A DNA stretch of 64,000 nt from the NCBI GenBank assembly GCA_022606425.2, contig JAHDVF020000661.1:434001-498000 (forward strand). Reading direction: 5' to 3'. The notes under the pieces were generated by a model. The model saw only the letters and a list, made by a program, of their open reading frames with translations, ran no database searches and was not told the DNA's origin. Shown here piece after piece: positions 40,603 to 50,300 of the stretch (the first letter of the stretch is position 1; every line of letters begins with the position of its first letter). Made by a program: the position numbers and the translations under genes. This stretch comes from Lepidostoma basale (Eukaryota > Arthropoda > Insecta > Trichoptera > Lepidostomatidae).

Positions 40603-40675
40603 AACTAAACATTACGTCGTTTCTCCGAAACGGTAGGCAGAGAGAATGTACCGCCACACTCTTTTATTCTAATAT
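40603..40675 (-). mobile_element. LINE-A scrap
   Basis: Inverted terminus AACTAAACATTACGTCG and the SAYRFGET / RIKECGG region. No more of the element is recognised. Confidence 0.55.
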
Positions 40676-41107
40676 TCATTTGCTATGGATACCAGAAGAT
40701 GGAAGGAAGTGCTGGAATCAGTCGAAACTAAAAAAGCAAGTGGACTAAATTATTATTCGTATTATGAGGATTTTTATTTAACAAATATATTTTCAATGTA
40801 AATTATCGATTTTCAATGAACGAAATTAATATTTTTTATTGTTGTATGGGGTGTTTTTTTAGATTTATATAATACATATTCAAAATGAAAAAAATAACAC
40901 ATTAAATAATGTGTATGTCTATGATATTGGCTTAATTTAAGAGATAATTTAATTTCATTATTGTTTATATATGATTTTAGACATATGAGCGCCACGGCTA
41001 GATCGAATGAAGCGCAATCATGAAGTCCAATTATCGACATTTGTCGTGTACTTAGAGTGAAAACGATCCATTGACTTCCGAATAACTTGCTCGGATGAAA
41101 GATTATG
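40676..41107. other. AT-rich stretch
   Basis: A long minus-strand ORF (40813-41181) overlaps repeat F and is rich in chance codons. Not considered a gene. Confidence 0.4.
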
Positions 41108-41222
41108 TCGACCGTAAAATGGACGTAGTGCACGATAAGTTTGGCGAACCGAACCATGATTTTCAAAATAAATTTGCACAATTTGCTAGAGCTGTTCTGA
41201 CATCAGTCTATTCATGGTTTGG
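41108..41222 (+). repeat. Repeat F
   Basis: GACCGTAAAATGGACGTAGT, CGATAAGTTTGGCGAACCG, GCTGTTCTGACATCAGTCTA: matches the inverse of 37788-37885. Confidence 0.6.
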
Positions 41223-41239
41223 CGAACATAGAAGATAAT

Positions 41240-41330
41240 ATAATTATACTTTGTATTACAACACTTTTAATTCTAAATGAACTCAGACATGTTTCGGTTA
41301 CAACGAACCTTTATCAATGTATACAATTTT
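41240..41330 (-). repeat. Epsilon arm with variant hammerhead core
   Basis: The minus strand at 41286-41317 reads TTGATAA, extra A, helix GGTT/AACC with a 6-nt loop, GAAAC, AT, GTC (41286-41288). The box differs from CTGANGA at positions 3 and 8 together (C to T, G to A). Outer block TACTTTGTATTACAACAC. Confidence 0.55.
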
Positions 41331-41371
41331 AAGTGTATATTGGTAAAGTTAAAATTGTATACTGTGTACAT

Positions 41372-41749
41372 TGTGCACTGCCATTCTAGCTTTTTTGGAC
41401 AGGTTTTTGTTTGCGATGACAACTTTAAGTGCACCATTCACTTTGTTGCCTGCTCCAACCCTTCTTTCAAAATCCCTCTCCACTCTATCACTTTCATAAA
41501 TTATATGTTAATGATGTAAAGGGAACCAGAAATAGAGGAAGACCGAGGTAAACGTGGCACGATCAAATAAATCAAATATTGAATGTCGGCCATGTGAGGA
41601 GTCAGAGAAATCGACGCGCGTGCATGACACGATATATGAATGTTGAGGAATCGAGAGAAATATGCCAGGAAAGAAAAGTGTGACAGTTCATTCTTTCTGC
41701 CTACCCCTTCGGGGAGACGGCATGATGGTTAGTTAGTTAGTTAGTTATT
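41372..41749 (+). mobile_element. LINE-A with inverted 5' part and internal deletion
   Basis: 41372-41490 (inverted): DRVERDFERRVGAGNKVNG, LKVVIANKNLSKKARMAVHN. 41495-41749 (forward): KLYVNDVKGTRNRGRPR, a stop in place of K, then to GETA-like end with TTAG tail. Twin-priming geometry with about 110 codons deleted between the parts. Confidence 0.8.
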
Positions 41750-41794
41750 TTCATTATTAATTAACAATTTTCAATGAACGACGTTATATTTTTA

Positions 41795-41910
41795 ATTGTT
41801 GTATAACTGTTAATTCAAAATTTTTGTTTTATATCATAAATTGTATTTATTTGACTTTACGACAGCTGTTTCATCAACCAATATTGACATCATCAGGTGT
41901 TAACACCTGA
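41795..41910 (-). repeat. Alpha element, single arm
   Basis: Outer blocks AACTGTTAATTCAAAATTTT and TTTGTTTTATATCATAAATT (family: ACAAAGTTTT / GTATCACAATTG), then the hammerhead motif. Ends GGTGTTAACACC. Confidence 0.65.
41857..41903 (-). ncRNA. Hammerhead-ribozyme-like motif, alpha family
   Basis: CTGATGA (41890-41896), extra T, helix II based on TCAA/TTGA with extension, GAAAC (41868-41872), AGCT, GTC (41861-41863). The catalytic core is intact. Helix II carries a mismatch compared with other alpha copies. Confidence 0.62.
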
Positions 41911-42319
41911 GAGAAACTCGCAACCTAACATTTTGTACTGTCTAGAAGCACTTGAGATGTTTTTACAGGAGAGAATGCTTTGAATGACTTGGACTGAAGT
42001 ATTTTATTAGTAACAGCCAACTATCACAGAAGTGCTAACTTACAATAATGTCAGAAATTTATAAAACCACACTCTGGTTTTGTAATAAAACACGAAAAGC
42101 ATTACTCGCTTCAACTTATTAGCAAGTTACTATCTAAGATGGTATGATAAAAAATCAGTCAATTCCTTCGAATTCGCGCGTGAAATTTGCAGTTAACAAT
42201 AAGGTTCCACTTAATTTTTACCTCAAAAAAGTACGTACTGTTCTTTTGCGGGAATAATTTATCTCTACTTTTAGTACTAGACATGTAAGCATGAGAAAAA
42301 TATATTGTTGATCTTCTTC
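41911..42319. other. Unassigned stretch
   Basis: No family match recognised. It ends with a short TTCTTCTTTCTTC run. Confidence 0.4.
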
Positions 42320-42665
42320 TTTCTTCTTTAAAAGCCGTTGTCGTCCACTGCTGGACATAGTCCTCCCCCATACTTCTCCATGTATGACATGTCATACGGG
42401 GGGGTGGTTGGCATTACAACGCCACGCTTGTCAGACGGGTTGGCGAGGTGTTCTTCCACGTTAGCCCATGCATCAATATTATCCACCGAGGTTATTCACA
42501 CTCGATCTCTAACATTTCGCATAGTTTCCAGGGATGACCAAAGTCGAGGAGGTGTGGATAGGTACTTGGGATCAGATCAATCCTCCAGCGTAGCATAGCC
42601 ATCACCACGGTGATGGCCATGCACCGCTCGAAGAGTCAATAGGATCCCCCTTACTCCACCTTTGT
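42320..42665 (-). mobile_element. LINE-R, 3' end with hairpin
   Basis: The minus-strand end frame MGEDYVQQWTTTAFKEE and, further upstream, the same block as 17820-18115 including the near-perfect palindrome (42593-42606 / 42609-42622, AC between). Longer than the 17820 copy: an extra 45 bp (CTTCCACGTTAGCCCATG...) is present. Confidence 0.78.
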
Positions 42666-42779
42666 TGTTGATCTAACTGGGGCTTATTTATATGGATTTA
42701 TTGCTCTATTGACTGATGAATATCTTCCTTACGATTTTTCCTTTGTTCGTTTTATTTTATTCGGGATATTGAAAGGAGG

Positions 42780-43030
42780 GTTGGGGCAGGCAACAAAATA
42801 AATGGTGCCATTAAAGTTGTCATCGCAAACAAAAACCTATCCAAAAAATCTAGAATGGCAGTGCACAATGATCCCTACACTGTTCTTTCTTGACATCCTT
42901 CTTTGATATGTCCTGTCAAAGATCCTTCTTCATAATATGGAGCTTTAATTTTTGCTCACATTGAAGATTGAATCATAAAAAAATCTTAAAACCATGTCGG
43001 CCACGTGAGGAGAAATCGACGTGCGTGCAA
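42780..43030 (+). mobile_element. LINE-A scraps
   Basis: 42780-42882: ERRVGAGNKINGAIKVV and ANKNLSKKSRMAVHN in frame. 42985-43030: NHVGHVRRNRRACK-like piece. Between them a short inverted LINE-A 3'-end scrap (ACTGTTCTTTCTTGACATCC). Confidence 0.7.
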
Positions 43031-43479
43031 AACACGTGTCACTGTCTATTATTTTTCTACCATAGAAGTAGACTTTAAGCTCAATATCGTTTAAAAATAT
43101 TGCTGATCGCTGAATAAGCATGAAGTAATCTGCAATAAGCCACAAGTTTCTAGACGGCTGGTCGTTTTCAGCGGAATCTCCGTGAATAGTTCTTTTTCGA
43201 TGCTACTTCCCGGAGTGGGATTTATCCTCTCCTCTCTAGACACCCTTAAATGCATCAAGGATCGTCTCTTTCTTTTTCAGTTCACATATGTGCAGTCAGA
43301 TAATTTATATTTAGGCCTGCATATGGCAGTTTTAATTCTTAAATTTGTTAGCACATGTGTGTACACATCGAATTATATTTAATATTGATAATCGGTGTTC
43401 ATTGATTTCATTAGGAATTGTGTATGAAAACTATCGATATCACGAACATTTAATATGATTAGTTACTCCTGTAAAATGT
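43031..43479. other. Unassigned stretch
   Basis: 43150-43280 is less AT-rich (GACGGCTGGTCGTTTTCAGC, CCGGAGTGGGATTTATCC). No family match. Confidence 0.4.
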
Positions 43480-43935
43480 TACAAAACTTCTATAAAAAGA
43501 ATAGTTGGAACAATATTAAAAATGAAGTACAATGACAATATTTAAATTTTTAAAGAAGTTCTATTTTTAGTTATGGGAATGTCACATTTGATAATAATAG
43601 AACTTCTACAAAAGAGACGTTATCATTTATATTAAATAATTAACATAGAGTTTAACGTTAATGTTCAAATAAAATATTTGTTTAAATCAGTGTATATTTA
43701 TATTTTGTCTATCAATAATTTGATATCATTAGTAACTCTCGTAAAATGTTATGAAACGAATAGTTGGAAAAATATTAAATACTTAACATGAATTATTCAT
43801 GCGAAGGAAAAGTCCGTTTTAAAGAAGTAAAATTATTGGAATGTCACATTTGATAATAATAAAACTTCTACAAAAGAGACATTATCATTTATATTAATTA
43901 ATTTACATAGAGTTTGCTCACCATCGTTGGAGATA
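43480..43935 (+). repeat. Tandemly duplicated beta-like arms
   Basis: Two units: TGGGAATGTCACATTTGATA ... AACTTCTACAAAAGAGACG ... ACATAGAGTTTAACG at about 43575-43665, and GGAATGTCACATTTGATAAT ... ACAAAAGAGACATTATC ... ACATAGAGTTTGC at about 43838-43915. The preceding CGAATAGTTGGAA/CAATATTAAA blocks also recur. The hammerhead-like centre has been lost. Confidence 0.6.
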
Positions 43936-44344
43936 TTTCTTGTATAGGTGGTGTTTTGGTCAATTTGATTGTTGCCGCACTTTGTGATAGTTATTTGTGA
44001 CACGAAATACGTTTCCACTCTTCTGATGTTAAAATAATACAAGTTTTTCGTTTATAAAAATAATTTTGACAGGTGTAAAATAATTTTTCATTTGTTCCAA
44101 TGACAATTTGAATAAATTCTTCAATCAAATTTTTCAGTTTTTGCTGGTGTTGGATTGTTTTAAGTGCCTAATTAAAATTAAAACAATGGAATAAAAAATT
44201 AAATAAACACAAATGTCCGGATCGTCCAGCTGACGACAAATTACCATCTAAAGAACATTATGTGTTAAATTATTTTTATGTGTTATTTTATTTTATATCA
44301 TTGTATTTTGTATAATTTGTTTTAGTTATTATGTAGACGTTGAA
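43936..44344. other. Unassigned stretch
   Basis: No feature recognised apart from AT-rich sequence leading into SINE-2. Confidence 0.4.
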
Positions 44345-44527
44345 TGATTGAAGTGAGCGTGGGAGATGCCTATTGGTGCGATGAGGTTCTGCAACCCATC
44401 ACACCGCGTCTCTCGCGTTGGCGAAAAGAGAAGAATGGAGTGCAGCATCGATTAAAGTGTTGCAGTCCATTCTTTCTGTCTACCCTTTCGGGGAAACGGC
44501 GTGATGGTTAGTTAGTTAGTTAGTTAG
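44345..44527 (+). mobile_element. SINE-2, near full length
   Basis: Head GAGATGCCTATTGGTGCGAT, B-box-like AGGTTCTGCAACCC, CACCGCGTCTCTCGCG, GGCGAAAAGAGAAG, then the LINE-A-derived end (CAGTCCATTCTTTCTG...GACGGCGTGATGG-like) and TTAG tail. Matches 60027-60215 inverted. Confidence 0.78.
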
Positions 44528-44759
44528 AGTTTTGCGTCAATGTTAAAAAAATATTTATTTAAATCATTACAAATTTATATTTTTTCTATCAATAATAACA
44601 CCGAATTTCTTATTTGAGTGTTCTATGATTTTGCATTGAGGAAACTGAGGAAACAGAAGAGGTTTTTTAAATTATTTTTTTTCATCATTCACAATAAATT
44701 TTATTAACAACATTAATACGGTCAATAAAAGTTAAAAATTATTTCTTCTGTATTCGCTT

Positions 44760-45000
44760 TCACTTTGTGTTATGGATTCATATTTGGATGCACATCTAAA
44801 ATTTCGAGATTGCTCAAAGTTATGTTTCTATTACTAACATGTAAAATTTCAACGTCATTATCTTTATTAAAACTGATCATATATGTTTACAATTTTAGAA
44901 TATTTTTAATATCTTTATAATATCACTGAGGAAGGACCGGGTTGTCCGAAACATGCCTGATATTTAATTTTTTTTTTTTAAAGCTAGTGTATTATTTACA
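44760..45000 (+). repeat. Delta element, single arm
   Basis: Internal block AATTTCGAGATTGCTCAAAG and TAACATGTAAAATTTCAACG shared with 48690-48750, then ATATCACTGAGGAAGGACCG. Motif at 44922-44957: CTGAGGA, extra A, helix GGAC/GTCC, GAAAC, AT, but GCC replaces GTC, so probably inactive. Confidence 0.6.
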
Positions 45001-45529
45001 ATGTATATAAAAAAGAAAAACACCAATATAATTATATTTATTAAAAAATTAAAAATTATATATCTGACAGATATAACTAGGCGAGTATGTAAAGATTACG
45101 TTCAAAGCGATCTAATTAAGACTACATTGCGTAACGTAGATTCATCAACATTATGTAATGGACTACCGTATATAGAACAACACACTGCTTTGCATACTGG
45201 GTTATTGTATAACATGCAGCTTGTCGTTAAATAAGTCACTTTCTAAGTTAATAATAAGCTCGTTACATAACGGAGAGTACCATAATCCTACTCACAACTC
45301 TGGAGGAGTGTGTAGACCGGACCGGAGGTGTTTGTAGTGAGATGAAGTGTGCTGGAGTGGGTTTTCAGTCGCGGCTCCCACCCGCTTTGCACCGCATTGC
45401 AAATCCAAGCCTTCGATAATGCGCGCTTTCAGGGGTAGTAAACTGTAAACGATGAATCTTAATTGGTTAGATTTTTGTGCTACTCTTTGAAAAATATTTT
45501 TCGTATCCTCTTTTTTTATTATTATTATT
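45001..45529. other. Unassigned, partly GC-richer
   Basis: 45285-45425 has higher G+C (GAGGAGTGTGTAGACCGG, CGGCTCCCACCCGC). ORFs of 77 (+) and 82 (-) codons cross the region without recognised domains. Not repeated in the window. Confidence 0.4.
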
Positions 45530-45635
45530 AAATAGTCCATTGCTTTGACCGAAACACTATGATACTTCTACATTATTACTGTTAAAATTTAAAACACTGC
45601 TATACAAAATATCACAATTTTTTTTATTCACTGAG

Positions 45636-45690
45636 AGTGTCGCGACAGCTGTTTCGCCAACAGATGTTGGCATCATCAGGTGTTACAATA
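45636..45690 (-). ncRNA. Hammerhead-ribozyme-like motif, alpha family, best copy
   Basis: Minus strand: helix I begins C-G then TGT/ACA across an internal loop; CTGATGA (45673-45679); extra T; helix II GCCAAC/GTTGGC, six perfect pairs, loop ATCT; GAAAC (45651-45655); AGCT; cleavage triplet GTC (45644-45646). The CAGCTG palindrome could pair between two copies as helix III. Confidence 0.75.
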
Positions 45691-45704
45691 AACTAGAAGA
45701 GTTT

Positions 45705-45755
45705 ATTGTAGCATCCGATGATTCCAACATCGGTTGGCGAAACAGCTGTCGCGAC
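45705..45755 (+). ncRNA. Hammerhead-ribozyme-like motif, alpha family, one core change
   Basis: CCGATGA (45715-45721; T4 changed to C), extra T, helix II CCAAC/GTTGG with loop ATCG, GAAAC (45739-45743), AGCT, GTC (45748-45750). The T4 change should reduce or abolish cleavage. Confidence 0.6.
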
Positions 45756-45820
45756 ACTCTCAGTGAATAAAAAGAAATTGTATTATAATATTATTACAGT
45801 GTTTTAAATTTAAGCAGTAA

Positions 45821-46070
45821 TTATTATTATTATTATTTGTTGAATCGCTCTTTACATTATTACAGCGCGAGCCAAATCGACGTAAAGGGTACAGCTATCA
45901 TATTGATTCTCGTGAAGGTGATAGGTAGCTAATCTATCGCCATTTTATTGTCACATAAATTCTGGACCAGACCAAAGACAGTGTGACAATCACACTGCCA
46001 TCGCCGGGAATCAAGAACCCGGGACATTCGGGGGGGCACTCAAAGCACTTACCACTTGGCCACGAAGGTC
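45821..46070 (-). mobile_element. SINE-1, full length
   Basis: Inverted: TTATTATTATTATT tail on the left, GAATCGCTCTTTAC, body, B box region CCGGGAATCAAGAACC, A box CCACTTGGCCACGAAGG at the right edge. A short insertion of G residues (CGGGGGGGC) lies between the boxes. Confidence 0.82.
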
Positions 46071-46319
46071 GTCGTTTATATTGCTTATTTTGTAAACTCT
46101 TTATTGATGAGAGCAAGCCATCCTTAAAGTTTATATAACTTATTTTTCCTTTTCTAATTGTAGGTTTTGTGGCCTGTTTCATTCTACGAAGTTGATTCAC
46201 AATTGTCTATCCATTTTTGGGGTCGTCTACCTTGGAGTTGGCCGCGTACCACAATGAGACGGAGTCTGCGTGGATCCATTATTCTCATGTATGCATACCA
46301 ATATCTTCTATAACTTCTT

Positions 46320-46390
46320 CTTCTCTCTTCTTCTAGGCGCTACATCCTGGTGTCGGACTTGGTCTCATCCACAAAATTCCTCCACTGGCT
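46320..46390 (-). mobile_element. LINE-M 3'-end scrap
   Basis: The minus strand reads DETKSDTRM followed by a stop, with AAGAAGAG tail, matching the SHTRI-stop end of the copy at 57177-57470. Confidence 0.5.
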
Positions 46391-46439
46391 AAGTAAGAGC
46401 CATTGTGTTAGTTTCGTAATAGTATTATTTTTTATATAA

Positions 46440-46600
46440 TAATTAAATAAAACGATGTTTTTTAACTACTTCCACTTTTGTCTTTATTTCGACAGCGACC
46501 GGTTTCGCCAGGTTCGCTGGCAGTCTTTCGATGCCGGTCGCTGTCAAAATAAAGGCAAAAGTGGAAGTAGTTAAAAAACATCGTTTTATTTAATCATTAT
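46440..46600. repeat. Zeta element, near-perfect fold-back
   Basis: AAATAAAACGATGTTTTTTA and CTACTTCCACTTTTG with TTTATTTCGACAGCGACCGG form the left arm. The right arm is their inverse with only a few changes. The centre encloses GCCAG/CTGGC and CGAAAGAC. GAAACCGGTC is present on the minus strand without a standard CTGANGA box. Confidence 0.7.
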
Positions 46601-46734
46601 TTAAAATGAACTTCCATCAAGAGATTTCAGTAAAATCATTTGTAGTATTTTTTACAATGCAGATTAGCCCTGCAATGAAGATCCCTTCTATAACTATATT
46701 TTTAAAATCAAGATCTATACAGATCTTAACAGAT

Positions 46735-47230
46735 GGTGTTCTTCTACCGACCCTTATGTATGGAAGCGAAGCATGGAACTGGCAAAAGAAGGATGAAAGT
46801 AGAATAAATGCAGTAGAAATGAGATCTCTTAGACGAATGTGTGGATACTCTGTGTATGATAGAGTGTCGAATGAAAATATAAGAAGTGAATGTGGTGCGA
46901 ATGATGGTGTCATGAACAAAATAATGAAAGGATCATTAAGATGGTTTGGACATATGGAAAGAATGAATGAAGAAAGAATGGTAAAAAAATTATATGTTAA
47001 TGATGTAAATGGAACCAGAAATAGAGGAAGACCAAGGAAAACGTGGCACGGTCAAATAAATAAAATATTGAATGTCGGCCATTCGAGGAGTCAGAGAAAT
47101 CGATGCGCGTGCATGACACGATGTATGAATGTTGAGGAAGCGAGAGAAATATGTCAGGAAAGAAAAGTGTGGCAGTCCATTCTTTCTGCCTACCCCTTCG
47201 GGGAGACGGCGTGATGGTTAGTTAGTTAAG
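46735..47230 (+). mobile_element. LINE-A, best-preserved C-terminus
   Basis: Continuous frame from LPTLMYGSEAWNWQKKDESR to the stop at 47212-47214: MRSLRRMCGYSVYDRVSN, GSLRWFGHMERMNEERM, KKLYVNDVNGTRNRG, RPRKTWHGQINKILNVGH, RCMNVEEAREICQERKVW, SILSAYPFGETA, then TTAG repeats. The RT domain itself is missing (5' truncation), so the ORF start at 46606 is in unrelated DNA. Confidence 0.9.
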
Positions 47231-47699
47231 ATCTTTACAATAATTTCTCAACATTTTCAGTATTAGTATATTAACATATTTCGCAGATTGTGCTATTTAC
47301 GTTCCGTAAAGCGAGTTGCACAACGTAGTTTGGAGGATAATGAAGCTCCGTAAACTGGTTTGCAACACCTTGCCCGGCAATTTCATAAGCCTTCGTGAAT
47401 TTTTTCAAACAAGGATATCCGTGGTTTCGCTTTCGTTGTACTTGTCGTCAAACCAGTTTTCAGACTGTATTTTTATCCCCCGATATAAATTGAAGGTATA
47501 TTATATCAATGCAAAGCTATGTACAATCAAACGCAATTAAACAAGAACTCAGTTTTTTAAAAGTAATTCTTTGGAAATAAAATTATTGGAATAAATTTAT
47601 TTGTAGACTTAAACATTCACCAATCATTCACTAATCAATGACAAAAAATTAATAATTTTAAATGAAATTTCGTAGTAGAAATTCATTGTACTCGTAAAT
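47231..47699. other. Unassigned stretch
   Basis: 47285-47440 is slightly less AT-rich (GGAGGATAATGAAGCTCCG, CACCTTGCCCGGC). ORF 47316-47540 is unrecognised. Confidence 0.4.
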
Positions 47700-47985
47700 A
47701 ATGATTTTTTTTATGTGTTTAAAATTCCTTTAAAAAATACGAGTATTTTAATATTATGAAAAAACAATGTATTTCAAGGAGTTTTATTATAATATTTATG
47801 TATGACATGTTTCGCCCTTCTAAGGCATTATCAAATGTACACATTTGAAAATGTTTTAGCAAGGCAAAACATGTCATTCCCATAAAATATATTAAAATTT
47901 CCAAAAATGTTTAAAATTTAATTCGTATTCATTATAAAACGTTATATTTAAACCAGGAAAAAATGTGGAGTTTTATTTTATAGTT
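47700..47985. repeat. Beta element fold-back
   Basis: Left: AGGAGTTTTATTATAATATT, GACATGTTTCGCCCTTCTAAGG, ATTATCAAATGT. Right: ACATTTGAAAATG, AAAACATGTCATTCCC, ATAAAATATATTAAAATTTCC. The minus-strand core is TTGATAA + T + GCCTT/AGGGC + GAAAC + AT + GTC. Confidence 0.68.
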
Positions 47986-48079
47986 TTAGTAACAATAGGT
48001 TTCTTCTTCTTATTCTTTTTAGCCAATTTTACTTCACTGCTATACAGGCCTCTTTTAAACTTCATATAAATAGATTAAT

Positions 48080-48260
48080 TTTATCATGTTATTGTTTCTT
48101 CTTCACCTTCCGGTGCCGTGTCAGGTCTCCCCAACGTTGGAGATCACTACAAAAAATGTATTTCTGTCCTGCGCCAATTGGAACTGGTTCATTCCTTTTC
48201 ATTCTTTTTTATTTCGCAGTCAGGACAACTACCTCTTGTCAACTCCCCGATATCCATATA
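48080..48260 (-). mobile_element. LINE-J 3' end
   Basis: The inverse of CTGACACGGCACCGGAAGG plus a GAA run is the same 3' terminus as 62255-62393. Coding traces before it are weak (short identities to 61428-61560). Confidence 0.55.
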
Positions 48261-48339
48261 TTTTTTCTGTTTTATAAATTTATCTCATTATAAGTATAAT
48301 ATACCTTCAATTAATTGTAATTATATTTCTCTTTTTCTT

Positions 48340-48810
48340 TTTTAGATACTTTGTATATACAACAATTACATTAAAAAAAAAATTATATAGACATATTTCA
48401 GAAAACCAGTCTTTTTTCAGGGATACATATTATAAAAATACATATTTAAAATATTATAAAATTGTTAACATGATCTGACAGATGTAATAAAGATTTATTT
48501 TGGAACGTTTATACTTTTGTTATAACAAATATTATGAATCAATATAAAATTTAAAATAATAATTTATAGTTCGTATTGGGGTTCAGGTAATTACTTACAA
48601 CAAAGGAAATAAATCAATGATTGGTGTTGAAGTTAAATTTATTTGATTCTTTAAAATATTTTCTTTATTTTTAGTTGCTTTTTTAATTTCTAAAATTTCG
48701 AAATTGCTCAAATTTATATTTCTTTTATTAACATGCAAAATTTCAACGCGAAAAGAAAGAAAGAAAGCATATACAACACAAATTATGGCGAATATAGAAG
48801 AAACTGTAAT
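48340..48810. repeat. Delta element, decayed
   Basis: ATACTTTGTATATACAACAA and TTAGAGACATATTTCAG-type motif remnant (minus strand CTGAAAA, helix lost), GATTTATTTTGGAACGTTTA, and AAATTTCGAAATTGCTCAAA with TATACAACACAAATTATGGCG at the right end. Confidence 0.55.
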
Positions 48811-49255
48811 TATACGAGTATTATTGATATATTTTAGAGGAAAGCATTTTTTTTCTTCAGTTCCACGGCCCATCAGTTCTACGTTGTTTTGGTGCGTTTT
48901 CTGTAGCTGACTTCACGGTGGTCCTCGATCCGTGCTGTGAGTATTAGTTGTATCAATAAATAGTTTTGAACGAGAACATTCTTAAATGATTAATTTCAAC
49001 GTCAATTCAGTTATATAGCTATCGAGGAGCTGTTGTAACGAGCTGTTGTCAAAATACAAGATTAGTTAGCGATCTCGTACATCAATCAACCTGAGAGCAA
49101 GTCGTCTGTCTTAAAGCCGGTGAAGCCAGAACCAATAAAACTCCGTACGGACCAAGGCCGCCCGGAGTCGGACCTTAAGAAAGGCCAAGGCAGTGATACA
49201 TAAACAATGTATTAGCTGATCTAAAATAACTGGCCAAAAGGAGTTATTTTAAAGA
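48811..49255. other. Unassigned; includes a GC-richer part
   Basis: 49080-49190 is richer in G+C (GACCAAGGCCGCCCGGAG). A small perfect inverted repeat TAAAATAACT ... AGTTATTTTA spans 49222-49251 just before MITE-P. Confidence 0.4.
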
Positions 49256-49646
49256 TTGTCACCTAAGAGTAAGAGGGTTCCAACTAACAAAATTTCACAT
49301 TTGGCTTTTTTTCGTGAAAAGGGTTCTTAATAACCTTATCTATACCTACGTACAATTACAAAAAACATGTAATAGTATCGTCATTTTGACGTTACGAAAA
49401 TAATCAAGTTCCTTCTGATCATTCATAACACACGATTCACTGAAGAAGGATTCATTTACACTTAGAACTTTATTATTCCAACTGTCGCCAGAGAAAATTT
49501 ACATGCTTCTCGGTAAAAGAATTTCATCTGCTTCAGATGGAACCCTTTTATTCCAAGATACATCCCCGAAACCATCAAAACTTTGACTTAATTTTTCTCA
49601 GCTTTTACTTTTGACAGTTGAAACCTTCTTACTCTCAGGTGACGAT
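49256..49646. mobile_element. MITE-P copy 1 (391 bp)
   Basis: Ends are inverse repeats: left TTGTCACCTAAGAGTAAG, right the inverse of TCGTCACCTGAGAGTAAG, continuing into AAGGTTTCAAC/GGGTTCCAAC. The interior matches 63530-63924 in reverse orientation (CATTTACACTTAGAACTTTA, AACTTGATTATTTTCG). No ORF. The flanking duplication is unclear in this copy. Confidence 0.78.
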
Positions 49647-49696
49647 GATGTAAACTCTATTTGAATCTCGTAATGCAACAACAACAACAAGAACAA

Positions 49697-49838
49697 CAAA
49701 CCATCACGCCGTTTCCTCGTAGGGGTAGGCAGAGAGAACGGACTGCCACACTACTCTATCCTGGCACACCTCTCTAGATTCCTTCACATTCATACAGTGA
49801 GTCCTACACGCACGTTGCAAGCTGCCGAAACCAGTCGA
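49697..49838 (-). mobile_element. LINE-A 3' end
   Basis: Inverted GGCGTGATGG terminus preceded by CAACAACAAGAACAACAA instead of the TTAG tail, then the SAYPYEETA, VWQSVLS, RCMNVKESREVCQDRVV blocks inverted. Stops at a zeta-like GCCGAAACCAGTCG scrap. Confidence 0.72.
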
Positions 49839-49899
49839 CGTTAAACACAGGTGGAAGCACACTAAATATATAATAATTAAGAAATTTTGTATCAAAATT

Positions 49900-50300
49900 A
49901 TTATGCAGTTAATAATATTATTGTAATAATGTGGAAAAACAAGTATATGAGAACTGACAGTAAGTTCAGAATATATAAAACCTGCGTAAGGCCTATACTG
50001 ATATATAGCATTGAGACCACAGCGGATACCACAAGAACGAAGGCTAAAGTACGGGTCGCAAAGATGAGGACGCTGAGGATGATAGCAGGAAAGACTATTC
50101 GAGATAGGGTGAGGAACACGGCTATCCGCGAGATCTAAAAGGTAAAGGATGTTGTGAGATGGGGCAGACAACGCAGAAGATACTGGAATGCGCACGTGCA
50201 GAGAATGGATCCCACCAGAATCCCACACGCTGTGCCGCATCAGATTCCTGCCGGCTGCCGTCCCCCCGGTAGACCGCCGAAGAGATGGAGAGATGATGAT
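49900..50300 (+). mobile_element. LINE-G, C-terminal fragment
   Basis: MWKNKYMRTDSKFRIYKTC, RPILIYSIETTADT, AKVRVAKMRTLRMIAGKTI, RDRVRNTAIREI, a stop, then MRWGRQRRRYWNAHVQRMD, TRIPHAVPHQIPAGCRPPGR, PPKRWRDD ending in a GAT repeat. One stop and one frame change. Confidence 0.85.

Larger units (their letters stand above)
45530..45818. repeat. Alpha element, complete fold-back
   Basis: Left arm CCATTGCTTTGACCGAAACA, CTATACAAAATATCACAATT, ATTCACTGAGAGTGTCGCG; right arm is the inverse (CGCGACACTCTCAGTGAAT, AAGAAATTGTATTATA). The two hammerhead motifs face each other about 27 bp apart. Confidence 0.78.

Noticed and set aside
40813..41181. 122-codon minus-strand ORF
   Set aside because: Overlaps repeat F and AT-rich DNA. 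No domain, and the other F copy does not keep the frame.
46606..47214. 202-codon ORF as a host gene
   Set aside because: From about residue 44 onward it is a LINE-A C-terminus. The first part is unrelated flank that happens to be open.
49440..49465. CACTGAAGAAGGATTC as another delta hammerhead
   Set aside because: No helix II partner and no GAAAC box follow; it is part of the MITE-P interior and recurs in the second copy without the ribozyme context.
49704..50240. 178-codon minus-strand ORF as a gene
   Set aside because: It joins a sense LINE-A end with the antisense of a LINE-G copy through AT-rich spacer; a chance fusion of repeats.
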